64,000 nt of DNA. Origin: G965207335 sp965222825 (GTDB lineage Bacteria; Pseudomonadota; Gammaproteobacteria; PS1; Pseudothioglobaceae). The DNA lies in assembly GCA_965222825.1 (NCBI GenBank), contig OZ244964.1, positions 682,001-746,000 of the forward strand, read 5' to 3'. Position 1 is the first letter of the stretch, and the number at the start of each line of letters is the position of its first letter. Both the position numbers and the translations under genes were made by a program. This document shows, one piece after another, positions 1 through 8,236 of the stretch. The notes beneath the pieces are model-generated. The model was not told where the DNA came from. It did not search any database and worked only from the letters and a program-made list of their open reading frames with translations.

Positions 1-831
1 ATATCTATTGCTACTGATTATCTAATTCCTAAGCAAATGAAATATAATGGCTTAAAAAAATCAGAAATAGAGTTTTATAAAGACGCAATATTAGATATTA
101 TTCGTTATTATACCTCTGAGGCAGGGGTGCGTAACTTAACTAGAGAAATATCTACTATTTGTCGTAAAACTGTAAAAAATATTTTACTAAGTAAAGCCAA
201 AAAACCTAAAAAGACTATTATTAAGGCTGAAAATCTAGCTAAATATTTGGGTGTTAAAAAACACAGGTTTGGTGTAGCAGAACAAAAAGATCAAGTAGGT
301 GAAGTAATAGGACTGGCTTGGACGCAGGTGGGCGGTGATTTATTAACAATAGAAGCAGCAGCAAATAAAGGTAAGGGAAAACATAATTACACTGGACAAT
401 TAGGTGAAGTTATGCAAGAGTCAATTGACGCAGCAATGACAGTTATTCGCTCTAGGGCTAAAAAATTAGCTATTGACGAAGATTTTTATAAAAAATTAGA
501 CATTCATGTCCATGTTCCAGACGGTGCAACTCCAAAAGACGGACCTAGTGCTGGTGTTGCTATGTGCGTAGCTATGACTTCTGTATTGACAAATAGAACT
601 ATAAAATCAAGCGTAGCAATGACTGGTGAAATAACCCTAAGAGGTGAAATTACTCCCATAGGCGGTTTAAAAGAAAAATTACTAGCGGCACTAAGAGGTG
701 GAATAAAAACAGTTTTAATACCTAAAGAGAATGATAGAGAATTATCAGATATACCTAGTAAAATTAAAGATAAATTAAATATTGTTAAAGTTAAGTGGAT
801 TGATGAAGTATTTGAATATTCCTTAAACTAA
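1..831 (+). CDS. lon: Lon protease, C-terminal part (5' end outside window)
   Basis: ATP-dependent serine protease that degrades misfolded and regulatory proteins in the cytosol. The frame is open from base 1, so the gene starts upstream and only about 276 codons are visible. These cover the end of the AAA+ small domain and the whole protease domain. The Ser-Lys dyad is present: Ser in KDGPSAG (codon 547-549) and Lys in GGLKEKLL (codon 670-672). The C terminus is at the normal family position. The first ATG in frame is at 37, but the upstream codons (ATDYLIPKQMK) are typical Lon sequence and belong to the gene. Confidence 0.97.
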   Translation: MSIATDYLIPKQMKYNGLKKSEIEFYKDAILDIIRYYTSEAGVRNLTREISTICRKTVKNILLSKAKKPKKTIIKAENLAKYLGVKKHRFGVAEQKDQVGEVIGLAWTQVGGDLLTIEAAANKGKGKHNYTGQLGEVMQESIDAAMTVIRSRAKKLAIDEDFYKKLDIHVHVPDGATPKDGPSAGVAMCVAMTSVLTNRTIKSSVAMTGEITLRGEITPIGGLKEKLLAALRGGIKTVLIPKENDRELSDIPSKIKDKLNIVKVKWIDEVFEYSLN

Positions 832-846
832 GGAGCCTCTGATTAA

Positions 847-941
847 CTTTGAAGTAGGGACTCATAAACTTCTATTTGTGATTATCACAAATTGGAGTTT
901 TATAACAATATCTCATAAAAGCCCTACTTTTAAGTCAAAGT
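847..941. repeat. Nested inverted repeat downstream of lon
   Basis: The outer arms are ACTTTGA-AGTAGGG (847-859) and CCCTACTtttaagTCAAAGT (922-941), which pair with a small bulge. The loop holds a second perfect hairpin, TTTGTGA-TTA-TCACAAA (875-891), and a direct repeat CTCATAAA (861-868 and 912-919). It could serve as a transcript-end structure for lon, but no T-run follows it. It could also be a degenerate mobile or REP-like unit. There is no coding signal here. Confidence 0.5.
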
Positions 942-990
942 ATATCGAGACCATTACAGGACAAAAGAACTCGTCAAAAAGCCAACAATA

Positions 991-1077
991 TGCGTAGCAT
1001 TACTTATTGAATATCTTTTACTTCAAAATACCCTTGCTTATAAAATGCAAAAACATATTTAATAAAAAGTATCTTAC
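991..1077. repeat. Degenerate dispersed intergenic repeat, copy 1
   Basis: The 29 bases at 1049-1077 (core ATTTAATAAAAAGTAT) match 21637-21665 at 27 of 29 positions. The heptamer TGCGTAG (991-997) is the complement of CTACGCA, which occurs at 21678-21684 and 40604-40610, also in non-coding DNA. No open frame is supported anywhere in 832-1183. Apart from this repeat and the inverted repeat before it, I see nothing in that stretch. Copies are short and diverged, so the family is only tentatively defined. Confidence 0.4.
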
Positions 1078-1183
1078 AGAGAATGCCATTTGTTGCGATA
1101 TTTCAGACATTTTTACCTATGCAGTAATCTTTAATAATCTACCTTGACTATCATTATTAAACTAAGTATCATCTATACCTGCT

Positions 1184-1260
1184 CGGAGTGTAGCGCAGTT
1201 TGGTAGCGTATCTGGTTTGGGACCAGGTGGTCGGGGGTTCAAATCCCTCCACTCCGACCA
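1184..1260 (+). tRNA. tRNA-Pro (anticodon TGG)
   Basis: A 77-nt cloverleaf. The acceptor arm CGGAGTG pairs with CACTCCG, the anticodon stem-loop is CTGGTTTGGGACCAG with anticodon TGG, and the T arm contains GGTTCAAATCC. The CCA end is encoded (ACCA at 1257-1260). It is the first of three tRNA genes in a row. Confidence 0.96.
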
Positions 1261-1344
1261 AATTATAATCAAGGGGTTTTTGCACAATAGCATGCAGTTT
1301 TTAGTTGTTTTGGAGTATTGTGTAGTAAGTTTTTTATTATTATT

Positions 1345-1421
1345 GCGCCCATAGCTCAGCTGGATAGAGCAACGGCCTTCTAAGCCGTAGGTCGAACGTT
1401 CGAATCGTTCTGGGCGTGCCA
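1345..1421 (+). tRNA. tRNA-Arg (anticodon TCT)
   Basis: A 77-nt cloverleaf. The acceptor GCGCCCA pairs with TGGGCGT, the anticodon loop is CTTCTAA (anticodon TCT, reading AGA/AGG), the T loop is TTCGAAT, and GCCA is encoded at the 3' end. AGA is a common arginine codon in these AT-rich genes, which fits the need for this tRNA. Confidence 0.96.
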
Positions 1422-1427
1422 CTTTAT

Positions 1428-1504
1428 GGCGGGAATAGCTCAGCTGGTAGAGCCCCGGATTGTGATTCCGGTTGTCGCGGGTTCGAGCCCCGTTTCTCGC
1501 CCCA
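1428..1504 (+). tRNA. tRNA-His (anticodon GTG)
   Basis: The acceptor GCGGGAA (from 1429) pairs with TTCTCGC, with one G-U pair. The anticodon loop is TTGTGAT (GTG). The extra G at 1428 opposite C1501 is the G-1:C73 pair that marks histidine tRNAs. CCA is encoded at 1502-1504. It lies 6 bases after tRNA-Arg, so the two are surely co-transcribed. Confidence 0.96.
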
Positions 1505-1529
1505 AAAATAACAAATTAAGATACTACTT

Positions 1530-3407
1530 TTATACAGACATACTTGTATTTAAATATTTTTTAAGATAAACCAGTAAAATAGATATAGCTGCTGGTGTTA
1601 CACCTTGAATATTTTTTGCTTGAGATATGGTTTGTGGGCGATATTTGTTTAATAACTCAATTACCTCATTAGATAATGCTTTTATATTGCTGTAATCAAA
1701 ATTATTTGGTAATTTTGTGGTTTCATTTTTACGATATTTAGCAATTTCTTGTTGTTGGCGTTTGATATAGCCTGCATATTTTATTTGACTTTCTACTTGC
1801 TCTGCTATTTGTTTATTTTTAACAAGTGGTAGGGCTTTTTTTATAGACACTAGGTCATTATATTTAATATTTGGGCGTTTTAGAATATCAAGCAAACTAT
1901 ATTCATGGGTTATTTTACTAGCAGTTAGTTTTTCTGCTTCTTTATCTCCAGCTTGAAGCCAAGTTGTGGCTAATCTTTGTTTTTCTTGCTCTATTTGTTG
2001 GTATTTTTCTTTAAAAACATGCCATCTATAATTATCTATTAAGCCTAGTTTTTTGGCTATTGGACTTAGGCGTAAATCTGCGTTATCTTCTCTAAGTAAT
2101 AGCCGATATTCTGCTCTTGAGGTAAACATTCTATAAGGCTCTTTTACCCCCTTAGTTATTAAATCATCAACCATAACCCCAATATATGATTCATCGCGTC
2201 TAGGGTGCCATTCTGGTTTATTCATAACTTGTAGTGTGGCATTAACACCAGCTAATAAACCTTGTGCTGCTGCTTCTTCATAACCAGTAGTACCATTTAT
2301 TTGTCCTGCAAAGAATAGTCCTAATATTGCTTTGGTTTCTAAACTATATCTCAAACATCTAGGGTCAAAAAAATCATATTCAATAGCATAGCCTGCTCTT
2401 ATAATATGAGCATTTTCAAAACCTGCTATAGAATGAATAAATTGCTCTTGAATTTCATACGGTAGGCTAGTAGAGATACCATTTGGGTAAACTTCATTAG
2501 TGGTTAAACCCTCAGGCTCAATAAATATTTGGTGCGAATCTTTATCAGCAAAACGACTAACCTTATCTTCAATAGAAGGACAATATCTAGGCGGAATTCC
2601 TGTTATATTACCCATACTAGCAGGTGTATATTGCATACTTTTTTTAATAATACCATGGGTTTTTTCGTTGCTATAGGTAATATGACAAGGTATTTGTTTT
2701 GGTTTATCCTTAGCATTTCCTAGAAAAGAAAATACCAAACTTTCATCATCTGAGTGTTGCTCGGCTAGATTGTTATAATTTATTGTTCTACCATCTAATC
2801 TTGGCGGAGTGCCAGTTTTTAATCTGCCAATACTTAGGTTATAAGCACGCAATTTATTAGATAAATTAGAAGCAGAATCTCCAGCTCTACCACCGCTATA
2901 ACTATTTTTACCAATGTGAATTATCCCACCTAAAAATGTTCCTGTGGTTAAAATTACTTTATTAGCATAAAATTTTAAACCTATTTGGGTAATAACACCT
3001 TTTATAATATCGTGTTCTATAATTAAGTCTTCAACACTTTGCTGAAAAATACTTAAATTTTCTTGATTTTCTAAAATTTGACGGATTTGTGTTTTATATA
3101 ATGCTCTATCTGCTTGGGCTCTAGTTGCTCTAACTGCTGCACCTTTACTAGCATTTAGTGTTCTAAATTGTATGCCTGATTTATCAATAGCTGATGCCAT
3201 TGCACCACCTAATGCATCAATTTCTTTTACCAAATGCCCTTTGCCAATCCCACCAATAGCAGGGTTACAACTCATTTGCCCCAAGGTTTCAATATTATGG
3301 GTTAAAAGTAGGGTTTTAACACCCATTCTAGCTGATGCTAGTGCTGCTTCTGTGCCTGCGTGTCCGCCACCTATTACTATAATAGGATAGTGTTGTTTAT
3401 TGTGCAT
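1530..3407 (-). CDS. mnmG: tRNA uridine-5-carboxymethylaminomethyl modification enzyme MnmG (GidA)
   Basis: With MnmE, this FAD enzyme installs the (carboxymethyl)aminomethyl group on U34 of tRNAs that read two-codon boxes. The 625 residues match the usual length of about 629. The N-terminal dinucleotide-binding motif GGGHAGTEAA is at residues 13-22, followed by the family signatures SCNPAIGGIGKGHL and GRLKTGTPPRLDG. The C-terminal helical MnmE-binding domain ends near GVTPAAISILLVYLKK. It is transcribed towards the tRNA cluster. MnmE is not in the window. Confidence 0.97.
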   Translation of the reverse strand: MHNKQHYPIIVIGGGHAGTEAALASARMGVKTLLLTHNIETLGQMSCNPAIGGIGKGHLVKEIDALGGAMASAIDKSGIQFRTLNASKGAAVRATRAQADRALYKTQIRQILENQENLSIFQQSVEDLIIEHDIIKGVITQIGLKFYANKVILTTGTFLGGIIHIGKNSYSGGRAGDSASNLSNKLRAYNLSIGRLKTGTPPRLDGRTINYNNLAEQHSDDESLVFSFLGNAKDKPKQIPCHITYSNEKTHGIIKKSMQYTPASMGNITGIPPRYCPSIEDKVSRFADKDSHQIFIEPEGLTTNEVYPNGISTSLPYEIQEQFIHSIAGFENAHIIRAGYAIEYDFFDPRCLRYSLETKAILGLFFAGQINGTTGYEEAAAQGLLAGVNATLQVMNKPEWHPRRDESYIGVMVDDLITKGVKEPYRMFTSRAEYRLLLREDNADLRLSPIAKKLGLIDNYRWHVFKEKYQQIEQEKQRLATTWLQAGDKEAEKLTASKITHEYSLLDILKRPNIKYNDLVSIKKALPLVKNKQIAEQVESQIKYAGYIKRQQQEIAKYRKNETTKLPNNFDYSNIKALSNEVIELLNKYRPQTISQAKNIQGVTPAAISILLVYLKKYLNTSMSV

Positions 3408-3419
3408 TTATTTAGTGGA

Positions 3420-3929
3420 CTATCTACTATCAAGAATACTTATTGTTAAGTCATGTTTTTCTTTAATTTCTTGGAATTCTTTTTTACACCAATTTTCTTT
3501 ATTTATCATTTGATTTAGAACAAAAAAACTTAAAATTAGTAAAATTATAAGTGCGGTTGATAATAATGATATTGCTATAATAATTATGTAAATATCAATG
3601 TCTAAAAATATATATAAATTAGGTAAGAACATTAATAAATATAAAATACTTAATAAAACTATCATCAGTGCAAATAGTAAGAATATTAAAGTGTTTGGAT
3701 TTATTATATATGAATGTCTCTTACATTGGGCGATAACTATGTCCCATCTGGCTTTTAATTGTTGTTCATGATTATTATCTTCTCTAAATGTTATTTTTTT
3801 TGTATCTACTAACATTGTTTTTATATTAGATTGATAATTAACGAATAAATATTGAATTACAGCAACAGATATACCAATTAATATAGTTAAACTATTAAGT
3901 GGCAAATAAAGACTTTGTAAATCTGACAT
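3420..3929 (-). CDS. Unknown membrane protein, partner of the upstream gene
   Basis: A 169-residue protein I do not recognise. It has a hydrophobic stretch at about residues 11-31, a charged soluble segment (32-73), then two long hydrophobic segments (about 78-100 and 104-138), and a charged C-terminal tail with helical character. That is two to three membrane passes with cytosolic ends. The start codon shares a base with the stop of the upstream gene (TAATG), so the two are translationally coupled and probably act together. The layout recalls small two-TM effectors of the SLATT type, but I see no specific motif and make no functional call. Confidence 0.75.
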   Translation of the reverse strand: MSDLQSLYLPLNSLTILIGISVAVIQYLFVNYQSNIKTMLVDTKKITFREDNNHEQQLKARWDIVIAQCKRHSYIINPNTLIFLLFALMIVLLSILYLLMFLPNLYIFLDIDIYIIIIAISLLSTALIILLILSFFVLNQMINKENWCKKEFQEIKEKHDLTISILDSR

Positions 3930-4426
3930 TAATACGCTTCTTGAATATCTTTTTTTATATCATTAAACATATCAATCAAAAATTCGCCCATACTTTTATT
4001 ATTAAAATTAGCAATAGCCTTAGTGCTAACTCTATCAGTTTCATAACGATAAGCACTATCGCCAACTACAATAAAATTTGGTAAACTTCTAAATCTTTTA
4101 GTAGCAGATAAAAATATTCTCTTATCTTTTATTGATTGGTAAAATTTATTATTTTCTTTATTATCAACTTCTTTTTCAGCAATTACCTCTAATTTATTAT
4201 TATTTGCTAATGTTTGTAATTCATTTGTAAGTTTGTTATAAAATCTAGCAAGTAAAAACTCACTAATAATCTTAACATCTTGTTTTTTTTTAATTGCCCT
4301 GTTTAGTAAGGCTTGAAATAAGAATAAGGCATTATCTTCACTAGCATTATGAATATCCTCATCTAAGTTTTTTTTATCACACTTTTCTACCCATTCTTTA
4401 TATACATCACTTTTCTCTGATGACAT
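3929..4426 (-). CDS. Unknown soluble protein, coupled to a membrane protein
   Basis: 165 residues, rich in Lys, Asp and Asn, with no signal peptide or TM segment. The start at 4426 is preferred over the ATG at 4435 because the GGGGA ribosome site overlaps the earlier ATG and lies 9 bases before this one. The C-terminal half (PNFIVVGDSAYRYETD, then ANFNN and a final amphipathic helix) has the look of the C-terminal module of short phospholipase-D-like or effector-associated proteins, but no HKD motif is present. It forms a two-gene operon with the following membrane protein. Confidence 0.75.
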   Translation of the reverse strand: MSSEKSDVYKEWVEKCDKKNLDEDIHNASEDNALFLFQALLNRAIKKKQDVKIISEFLLARFYNKLTNELQTLANNNKLEVIAEKEVDNKENNKFYQSIKDKRIFLSATKRFRSLPNFIVVGDSAYRYETDRVSTKAIANFNNKSMGEFLIDMFNDIKKDIQEAY

Positions 4427-4504
4427 AGTACTCATCCCCTTTTTTATAAGTATAAAATCGATATTTTATAACATTTATAATGTATTTTATATCTTTTTTT
4501 TTTA

Positions 4505-5242
4505 TCAATTAGTATACATACCGCCATTGACATGCAAGGTTTGTCCGGTAATATACGAGGCTTTATCACTGGCTAAAAATAGCACAGCATCTGCTATTTC
4601 ATCAGGACTTCCTAATCTCTGCATTGGTATTTGTTTGGTTAAATATTCTTTTTGTTCATCAGGTAGTTTCTCTGTCATATCAGTTTTAATAAAACCTGGG
4701 GCAATAGTATTAACAGTAATACCTCTACTACCAACCTCCTTTGCCAATGATTTACTAAAACCAATAATACCTGCTTTTGAGGCACTATAATTAGTCTGAC
4801 CAATATTGCCAGTAAGTCCAACAACAGAAGTAATAGATATAATTCTACCATAACGGTTTTTCATCATAGCTCTTAGCACCGCTTTTGACATTTTATATAC
4901 TGAGCTTAAATTAGTGTCAATAATATCTTGCCACTGCTCAATATTCATTCGTATTAGTAGATTATCTCTGGTAATACCAGCATTATTAACTAAAATATCT
5001 ATAGTGCCAAAATTAGAGGTTATATCTTTTATAAGTGTGTTAATTTGCTCATCAACAACAACATTTAATACCACACCTTTACCATTGATATTATTATCTT
5101 GTAATTTTTTGCTAATACTCTTAGCCCCAGCTTCACTAGTAGCTGTGCCAATAACTGTTGTACCTGTTATTCCTAGTGCTAGCATAATTGCCTCACCAAT
5201 TCCTCTACTTGCACCAGTTATTAGTGCTATTTTATCCTTCAT
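4505..5242 (-). CDS. fabG: 3-oxoacyl-ACP reductase FabG
   Basis: NADPH-dependent reductase of type II fatty acid synthesis (beta-ketoacyl-ACP to beta-hydroxyacyl-ACP). 245 residues, as usual. The short-chain dehydrogenase features are all visible: TGASRGIG at residues 9-16 for the cofactor, NNAG in LVNNAGITRDNL, catalytic Ser in ISITSVVG, YSASKAG (Tyr and Lys), and the C-terminal ITGQTLHVNGGMYTN typical of FabG. It overlaps the end of fabD by 11 bases and so is co-translated with it. acpP and fabF, usually next, do not follow. Confidence 0.96.
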   Translation of the reverse strand: MKDKIALITGASRGIGEAIMLALGITGTTVIGTATSEAGAKSISKKLQDNNINGKGVVLNVVVDEQINTLIKDITSNFGTIDILVNNAGITRDNLLIRMNIEQWQDIIDTNLSSVYKMSKAVLRAMMKNRYGRIISITSVVGLTGNIGQTNYSASKAGIIGFSKSLAKEVGSRGITVNTIAPGFIKTDMTEKLPDEQKEYLTKQIPMQRLGSPDEIADAVLFLASDKASYITGQTLHVNGGMYTN

Positions 5243-6167
5243 TTTTTAATACCTCGTACGCAGTTTTTATACTATTATTATCACATACTGCTATTGCTGA
5301 TAAATTTTTATCTATTCGTTTTGTTAGCCCAGTTAGGACTTTATTTGCACCACATTCTAGTAATAAACTTGTGCCATTTTTACTCATATATTGCACGGTT
5401 TGTGTCCACTTAACACTATTATATAGTTGTTTGATAAGATTATTTTTAACTTCAATAATATTAGTAGCAATACTAGCATTAACATTATGTATGACAGCAG
5501 TATTACCCATTTTCATATTAGTGTTATTAATAATTTTTGCAAACTTAGTTGCCGCACCTTGCATTAGTTTACAATGTGAAGGAACGCTTACTGGCAATAA
5601 TATTGCTCTTTTAGCACCATAATTTTTAGCAATATCACAAGCTAGTATTACTGATTCTTTATTGCCTGCTATAACTACTTGCTCTGGTGAGTTAAAATTA
5701 ACTGCCTCTACCACGCCTTGGGTTATCTCTTTACACAGTTTAATTACTTTATCATCTTCTAAGCCAATAATAGCTGCCATAGCACCAACTCCATCTGGTG
5801 TTGCTAATTGCATTAACTCTGCTCTTTTTCTAACTAATATTACGGCGTCTTCAAACTCTAAATAATTACCTACTACCAAAGCAGTATATTCGCCTAAGCT
5901 ATGCCCTGCTAAATATTTCGCTTGTAGTTTATATTTTGATGTCAATACTTTGTAAACTGCATAGCCTGCACTCAGCATAGCAACTTGAGTATTTTGTGTT
6001 TTATTTAATGCTGCGCCATCGTGTTGTGTTAATTGCCATAAATCAAAACCTAACACTTCACTTGCCCTAGCAAATATATCTACAACTATAGGGTATTTTT
6101 CTGCTACATCCGCCAGCATTGATTTTGATTGTGAGCCCTGACCAGGGAATACTATTGCATAATTCAT
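5232..6167 (-). CDS. fabD: Malonyl-CoA:ACP transacylase FabD
   Basis: Transfers malonyl from CoA to acyl carrier protein, supplying chain-extender units to fatty acid synthesis. 311 residues from the ATG at 6167 (MNYAIVFPGQGSQS). A longer frame from 6221 is rejected because it runs through a terminator hairpin and lacks family similarity. Visible motifs are FPGQGSQ, the nucleophile elbow GHSLGEY and the catalytic His region PVSVPSHC. It lies just after the rpmA terminator and overlaps fabG. No Shine-Dalgarno site is obvious. Confidence 0.95.
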   Translation of the reverse strand: MNYAIVFPGQGSQSKSMLADVAEKYPIVVDIFARASEVLGFDLWQLTQHDGAALNKTQNTQVAMLSAGYAVYKVLTSKYKLQAKYLAGHSLGEYTALVVGNYLEFEDAVILVRKRAELMQLATPDGVGAMAAIIGLEDDKVIKLCKEITQGVVEAVNFNSPEQVVIAGNKESVILACDIAKNYGAKRAILLPVSVPSHCKLMQGAATKFAKIINNTNMKMGNTAVIHNVNASIATNIIEVKNNLIKQLYNSVKWTQTVQYMSKNGTSLLLECGANKVLTGLTKRIDKNLSAIAVCDNNSIKTAYEVLKNEG

Positions 6168-6177
6168 AAAACGACTA

Positions 6178-6211
6178 TAAAAAACAAAAAGCCCAAAAAG
6201 GACTTTTTTAA
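6178..6211 (-). terminator. Rho-independent terminator between rpmA and fabD
   Basis: On the minus strand the hairpin AAAGTCC-TTTTT-GGGCTTT is followed by a T-rich tail (TTGTTTTTTA). It ends only about 10 bases before the fabD start, leaving no room for an ordinary promoter. fabD expression therefore probably depends on read-through or on a start site within the hairpin region. Confidence 0.7.
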
Positions 6212-6235
6212 AATTTGGCACCAGTATTAGTATAA

Positions 6236-6493
6236 TTAATTTTCTAATACATTAATATAATGGCGGTTTAATGAGCCTTTTCTTATAAATGATACCACTC
6301 CATTAGCAGTAGCAAATAAAGTATCATCTCTACCTTTATTAACATTAATACCCGGGTGAAATTTAGTGCCTCTTTGACGGACTAAAATATTACCTGCTAT
6401 AACAGATTGTCCACCAAATTTTTTTACCCCAAGTCTCTTAGATACCGAATCTCTACCATTACTAGTGCTACCGCCTGCTTTTTTATGTGCCAT
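6236..6493 (-). CDS. rpmA: 50S ribosomal protein L27
   Basis: 85 residues beginning MAHKKAGGSTSNGRDS, the conserved N terminus that reaches the peptidyl transferase centre. The family core VRQRGTKFHPG is present. There is no N-terminal extension of the Firmicutes type. It follows rplU by 15 bases with a good ribosome site (AAGGAG), as in most bacteria. Confidence 0.98.
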   Translation of the reverse strand: MAHKKAGGSTSNGRDSVSKRLGVKKFGGQSVIAGNILVRQRGTKFHPGINVNKGRDDTLFATANGVVSFIRKGSLNRHYINVLEN

Positions 6494-6508
6494 TTTAACT
6501 CCTTAAAA

Positions 6509-6820
6509 TTATATACTAATTTTACTAATTTCTACTTGGGTAAAGTCTTGCCTGTGCCCTTGTCTTTTAATATGATGTTTACGACGATGAAATTTTACTA
6601 TCATTACTTTTTTAGACTTATTATGCGACTTAATAATAGCCTCTACTGTGGCTTTTTTAACAGTAGGTGTGCCTATTATGGTATTATCATTATTAGATAC
6701 CATTAACACCTCATCAAAAATAACTTTATCACCCAAATCATTATTTAATTTGCTAATATTTAATACATCGCCCTCTGCAACGCGATACTGCTTGCCACCA
6801 GTTTTAATAACCGCATACAT
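6509..6820 (-). CDS. rplU: 50S ribosomal protein L21
   Basis: 103 residues, MYAVIKTGGKQYRVAEGD at the N terminus and FTQVEISKI at the C terminus, both diagnostic of L21. The start at 6820 is chosen because AGGAGA lies 10 bases upstream; the ATG seven codons earlier overlaps that ribosome site. First gene of the rplU-rpmA unit, with an extended -10 promoter at 6860-6868. Confidence 0.98.
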   Translation of the reverse strand: MYAVIKTGGKQYRVAEGDVLNISKLNNDLGDKVIFDEVLMVSNNDNTIIGTPTVKKATVEAIIKSHNKSKKVMIVKFHRRKHHIKRQGHRQDFTQVEISKISI

Positions 6821-6859
6821 AATAATTTTATCTCCTGACACAATATTACAAAAGATGCA

Positions 6860-6868
6860 ATTATACCT
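6860..6868 (-). promoter_or_regulatory. Extended -10 promoter of rplU
   Basis: AGGTATAAT on the minus strand, 40 bases before the rplU start. No TTGACA-like box at the right distance. It is one of several copies of the same motif in front of housekeeping genes in this window. Confidence 0.55.
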
Positions 6869-6914
6869 AATATTTATAAGATTTTATAATATAAATAAAA
6901 CTTAAAATACTAAT

Positions 6915-6923
6915 AGGTATAAT
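6915..6923 (+). promoter_or_regulatory. Extended -10 promoter of ppiB
   Basis: AGGTATAAT with the hexamer TATAAT at 6918-6923, 36 bases before the GTG start of ppiB. No clear -35 box. It mirrors the divergent rplU promoter, so the 140-base gap holds two back-to-back promoters. Confidence 0.55.
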
Positions 6924-6958
6924 AAAAACATATTTTTTATTACTAAAAGGAATAATAA

Positions 6959-7444
6959 GTGGTTATTTTAGAGACGAGTATGGGTGATATTCATATAAAT
7001 TTATTTACAGATAAAGCACCAATTACAAGTGAGAATTTTATTAACTATGTTAAGCAAAATTTTTATAATGGTACAATATTTCATCGTGTAATAGATGGTT
7101 TTATGATTCAATGCGGTGGTTTTGATGAAAATATGCAAGAAAAATCTAGCAATGGCACCATTGAAAATGAAGCAAAAAATGGCTTACACAATAAAAAATA
7201 CACTATAGCTATGGCAAGAACTAATGCACCTCATTCTGCTAGTTCACAGTTTTTTATTAATGTAGCAGATAATAAGTTTTTAGATTACCCAGGACAAGAT
7301 GGATGGGGTTATTGTGTTTTTGGCGAAGTAGCAGAAGGACAAGGCGTGGTAGATAAAATAAAAAAGGTAATTACTATAAATTTTGCTGGACACTCTGATG
7401 TGCCAAAGGATACAATAACTATCAACAAGGCATACATAGTCTAA
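6959..7444 (+). CDS. ppiB: Peptidyl-prolyl cis-trans isomerase, cyclophilin B type
   Basis: Cytosolic cyclophilin that speeds proline isomerisation during folding. 161 residues, close to E. coli PpiB (164). It starts at GTG (6959) with AAAGG 8 bases upstream. Catalytic-pocket motifs are visible: FHRVIDGFMIQCGG (Arg and Phe of the active site), the MARTNAPHSASSQFFIN signature and the FGEVAEG loop. No signal peptide, so cytosolic. Confidence 0.95.
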   Translation: MVILETSMGDIHINLFTDKAPITSENFINYVKQNFYNGTIFHRVIDGFMIQCGGFDENMQEKSSNGTIENEAKNGLHNKKYTIAMARTNAPHSASSQFFINVADNKFLDYPGQDGWGYCVFGEVAEGQGVVDKIKKVITINFAGHSDVPKDTITINKAYIV

Positions 7445-7511
7445 AGTATATCTATTAACTATGTTGAGTAATTACAAATTATAATCATTAAAATAGCAAT
7501 ATAATATAAAA

Positions 7512-8219
7512 ATGTCTTATACCCTTTTTGTTGCTGATTTACACTTAATGATAGCAGATAAAAAAAGTGAGTTATTTATTAAATTTTGTCACCAACAAAC
7601 ACAATGCAAACAATTATTTATTTTAGGTGATTTATTTAATGTCTATCTAGGTGATGATATGTCAATAGATAATTATAACTCTGTTGTTGCAGCCCTTCAA
7701 GAATTAGCAAAAACTACTAAAATTTTTATAATTAAAGGCAATAGAGATTTTCTAATAAGTGCTAAATTTGCTAATCTATCAGGTTGTAAAATAATACCTA
7801 CACCTTATAAAATAACCATAAATAAGCAAAAATATTTACTAACTCACGGTGATGAGTTATGCACTGATGATAAACATTATCAAATATTTAAAAAAATATT
7901 ACAACACCCTATAACAAAATTTATATTTTTGCATCTTAGTCCAACAATGCGTCTTAGATTAAGTGGACAATTACGCAAAAATAGTATTAATGCCAAAAAG
8001 AAAAAATTAACAGCAATTATGGATGTCAATCAACAAGCGGTTGATAATTTAATGGCAAAACACCCAAACACTAACTTAATTCATGGCCATACTCATAGAC
8101 AAAACACCCACCAAGAAGCAACTTACACTAGATATGTCCTAGGGGATTGGAGCGATAATAAAGGCAATGCTCTTAAAATAACTAACAATAACGACCCCAA
8201 ATGGATTAGTATATCTTAG
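7512..8219 (+). CDS. lpxH: UDP-2,3-diacylglucosamine diphosphatase LpxH
   Basis: Cleaves UDP-2,3-diacylglucosamine to lipid X and UMP in lipid A synthesis, at the inner membrane surface. 235 residues. The Mn-binding calcineurin-like motifs appear in order: DLH (residues 9-11), GDLFNVYLGDD, KGNRDFL, THGDELCTDD and HGHTHRQ near the C terminus. Presence of LpxH implies a lipid A outer membrane. Follows ppiB on the same strand, as in many gammaproteobacteria. Confidence 0.95.
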   Translation: MSYTLFVADLHLMIADKKSELFIKFCHQQTQCKQLFILGDLFNVYLGDDMSIDNYNSVVAALQELAKTTKIFIIKGNRDFLISAKFANLSGCKIIPTPYKITINKQKYLLTHGDELCTDDKHYQIFKKILQHPITKFIFLHLSPTMRLRLSGQLRKNSINAKKKKLTAIMDVNQQAVDNLMAKHPNTNLIHGHTHRQNTHQEATYTRYVLGDWSDNKGNALKITNNNDPKWISIS

Positions 8220-8236
8220 TTTTATTGGCAAATGAA

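Noticed and set aside
1162..1422. 86-codon minus-strand open frame over the tRNA-Pro and tRNA-Arg genes
   Set aside because: It is the antisense of two tRNAs; such frames (WRDLNPRPPGPK type) are a well-known annotation artefact.
5188..5622. 144-codon plus-strand open frame opposite fabD/fabG
   Set aside because: Antisense shadow; both minus-strand genes have complete family motifs.
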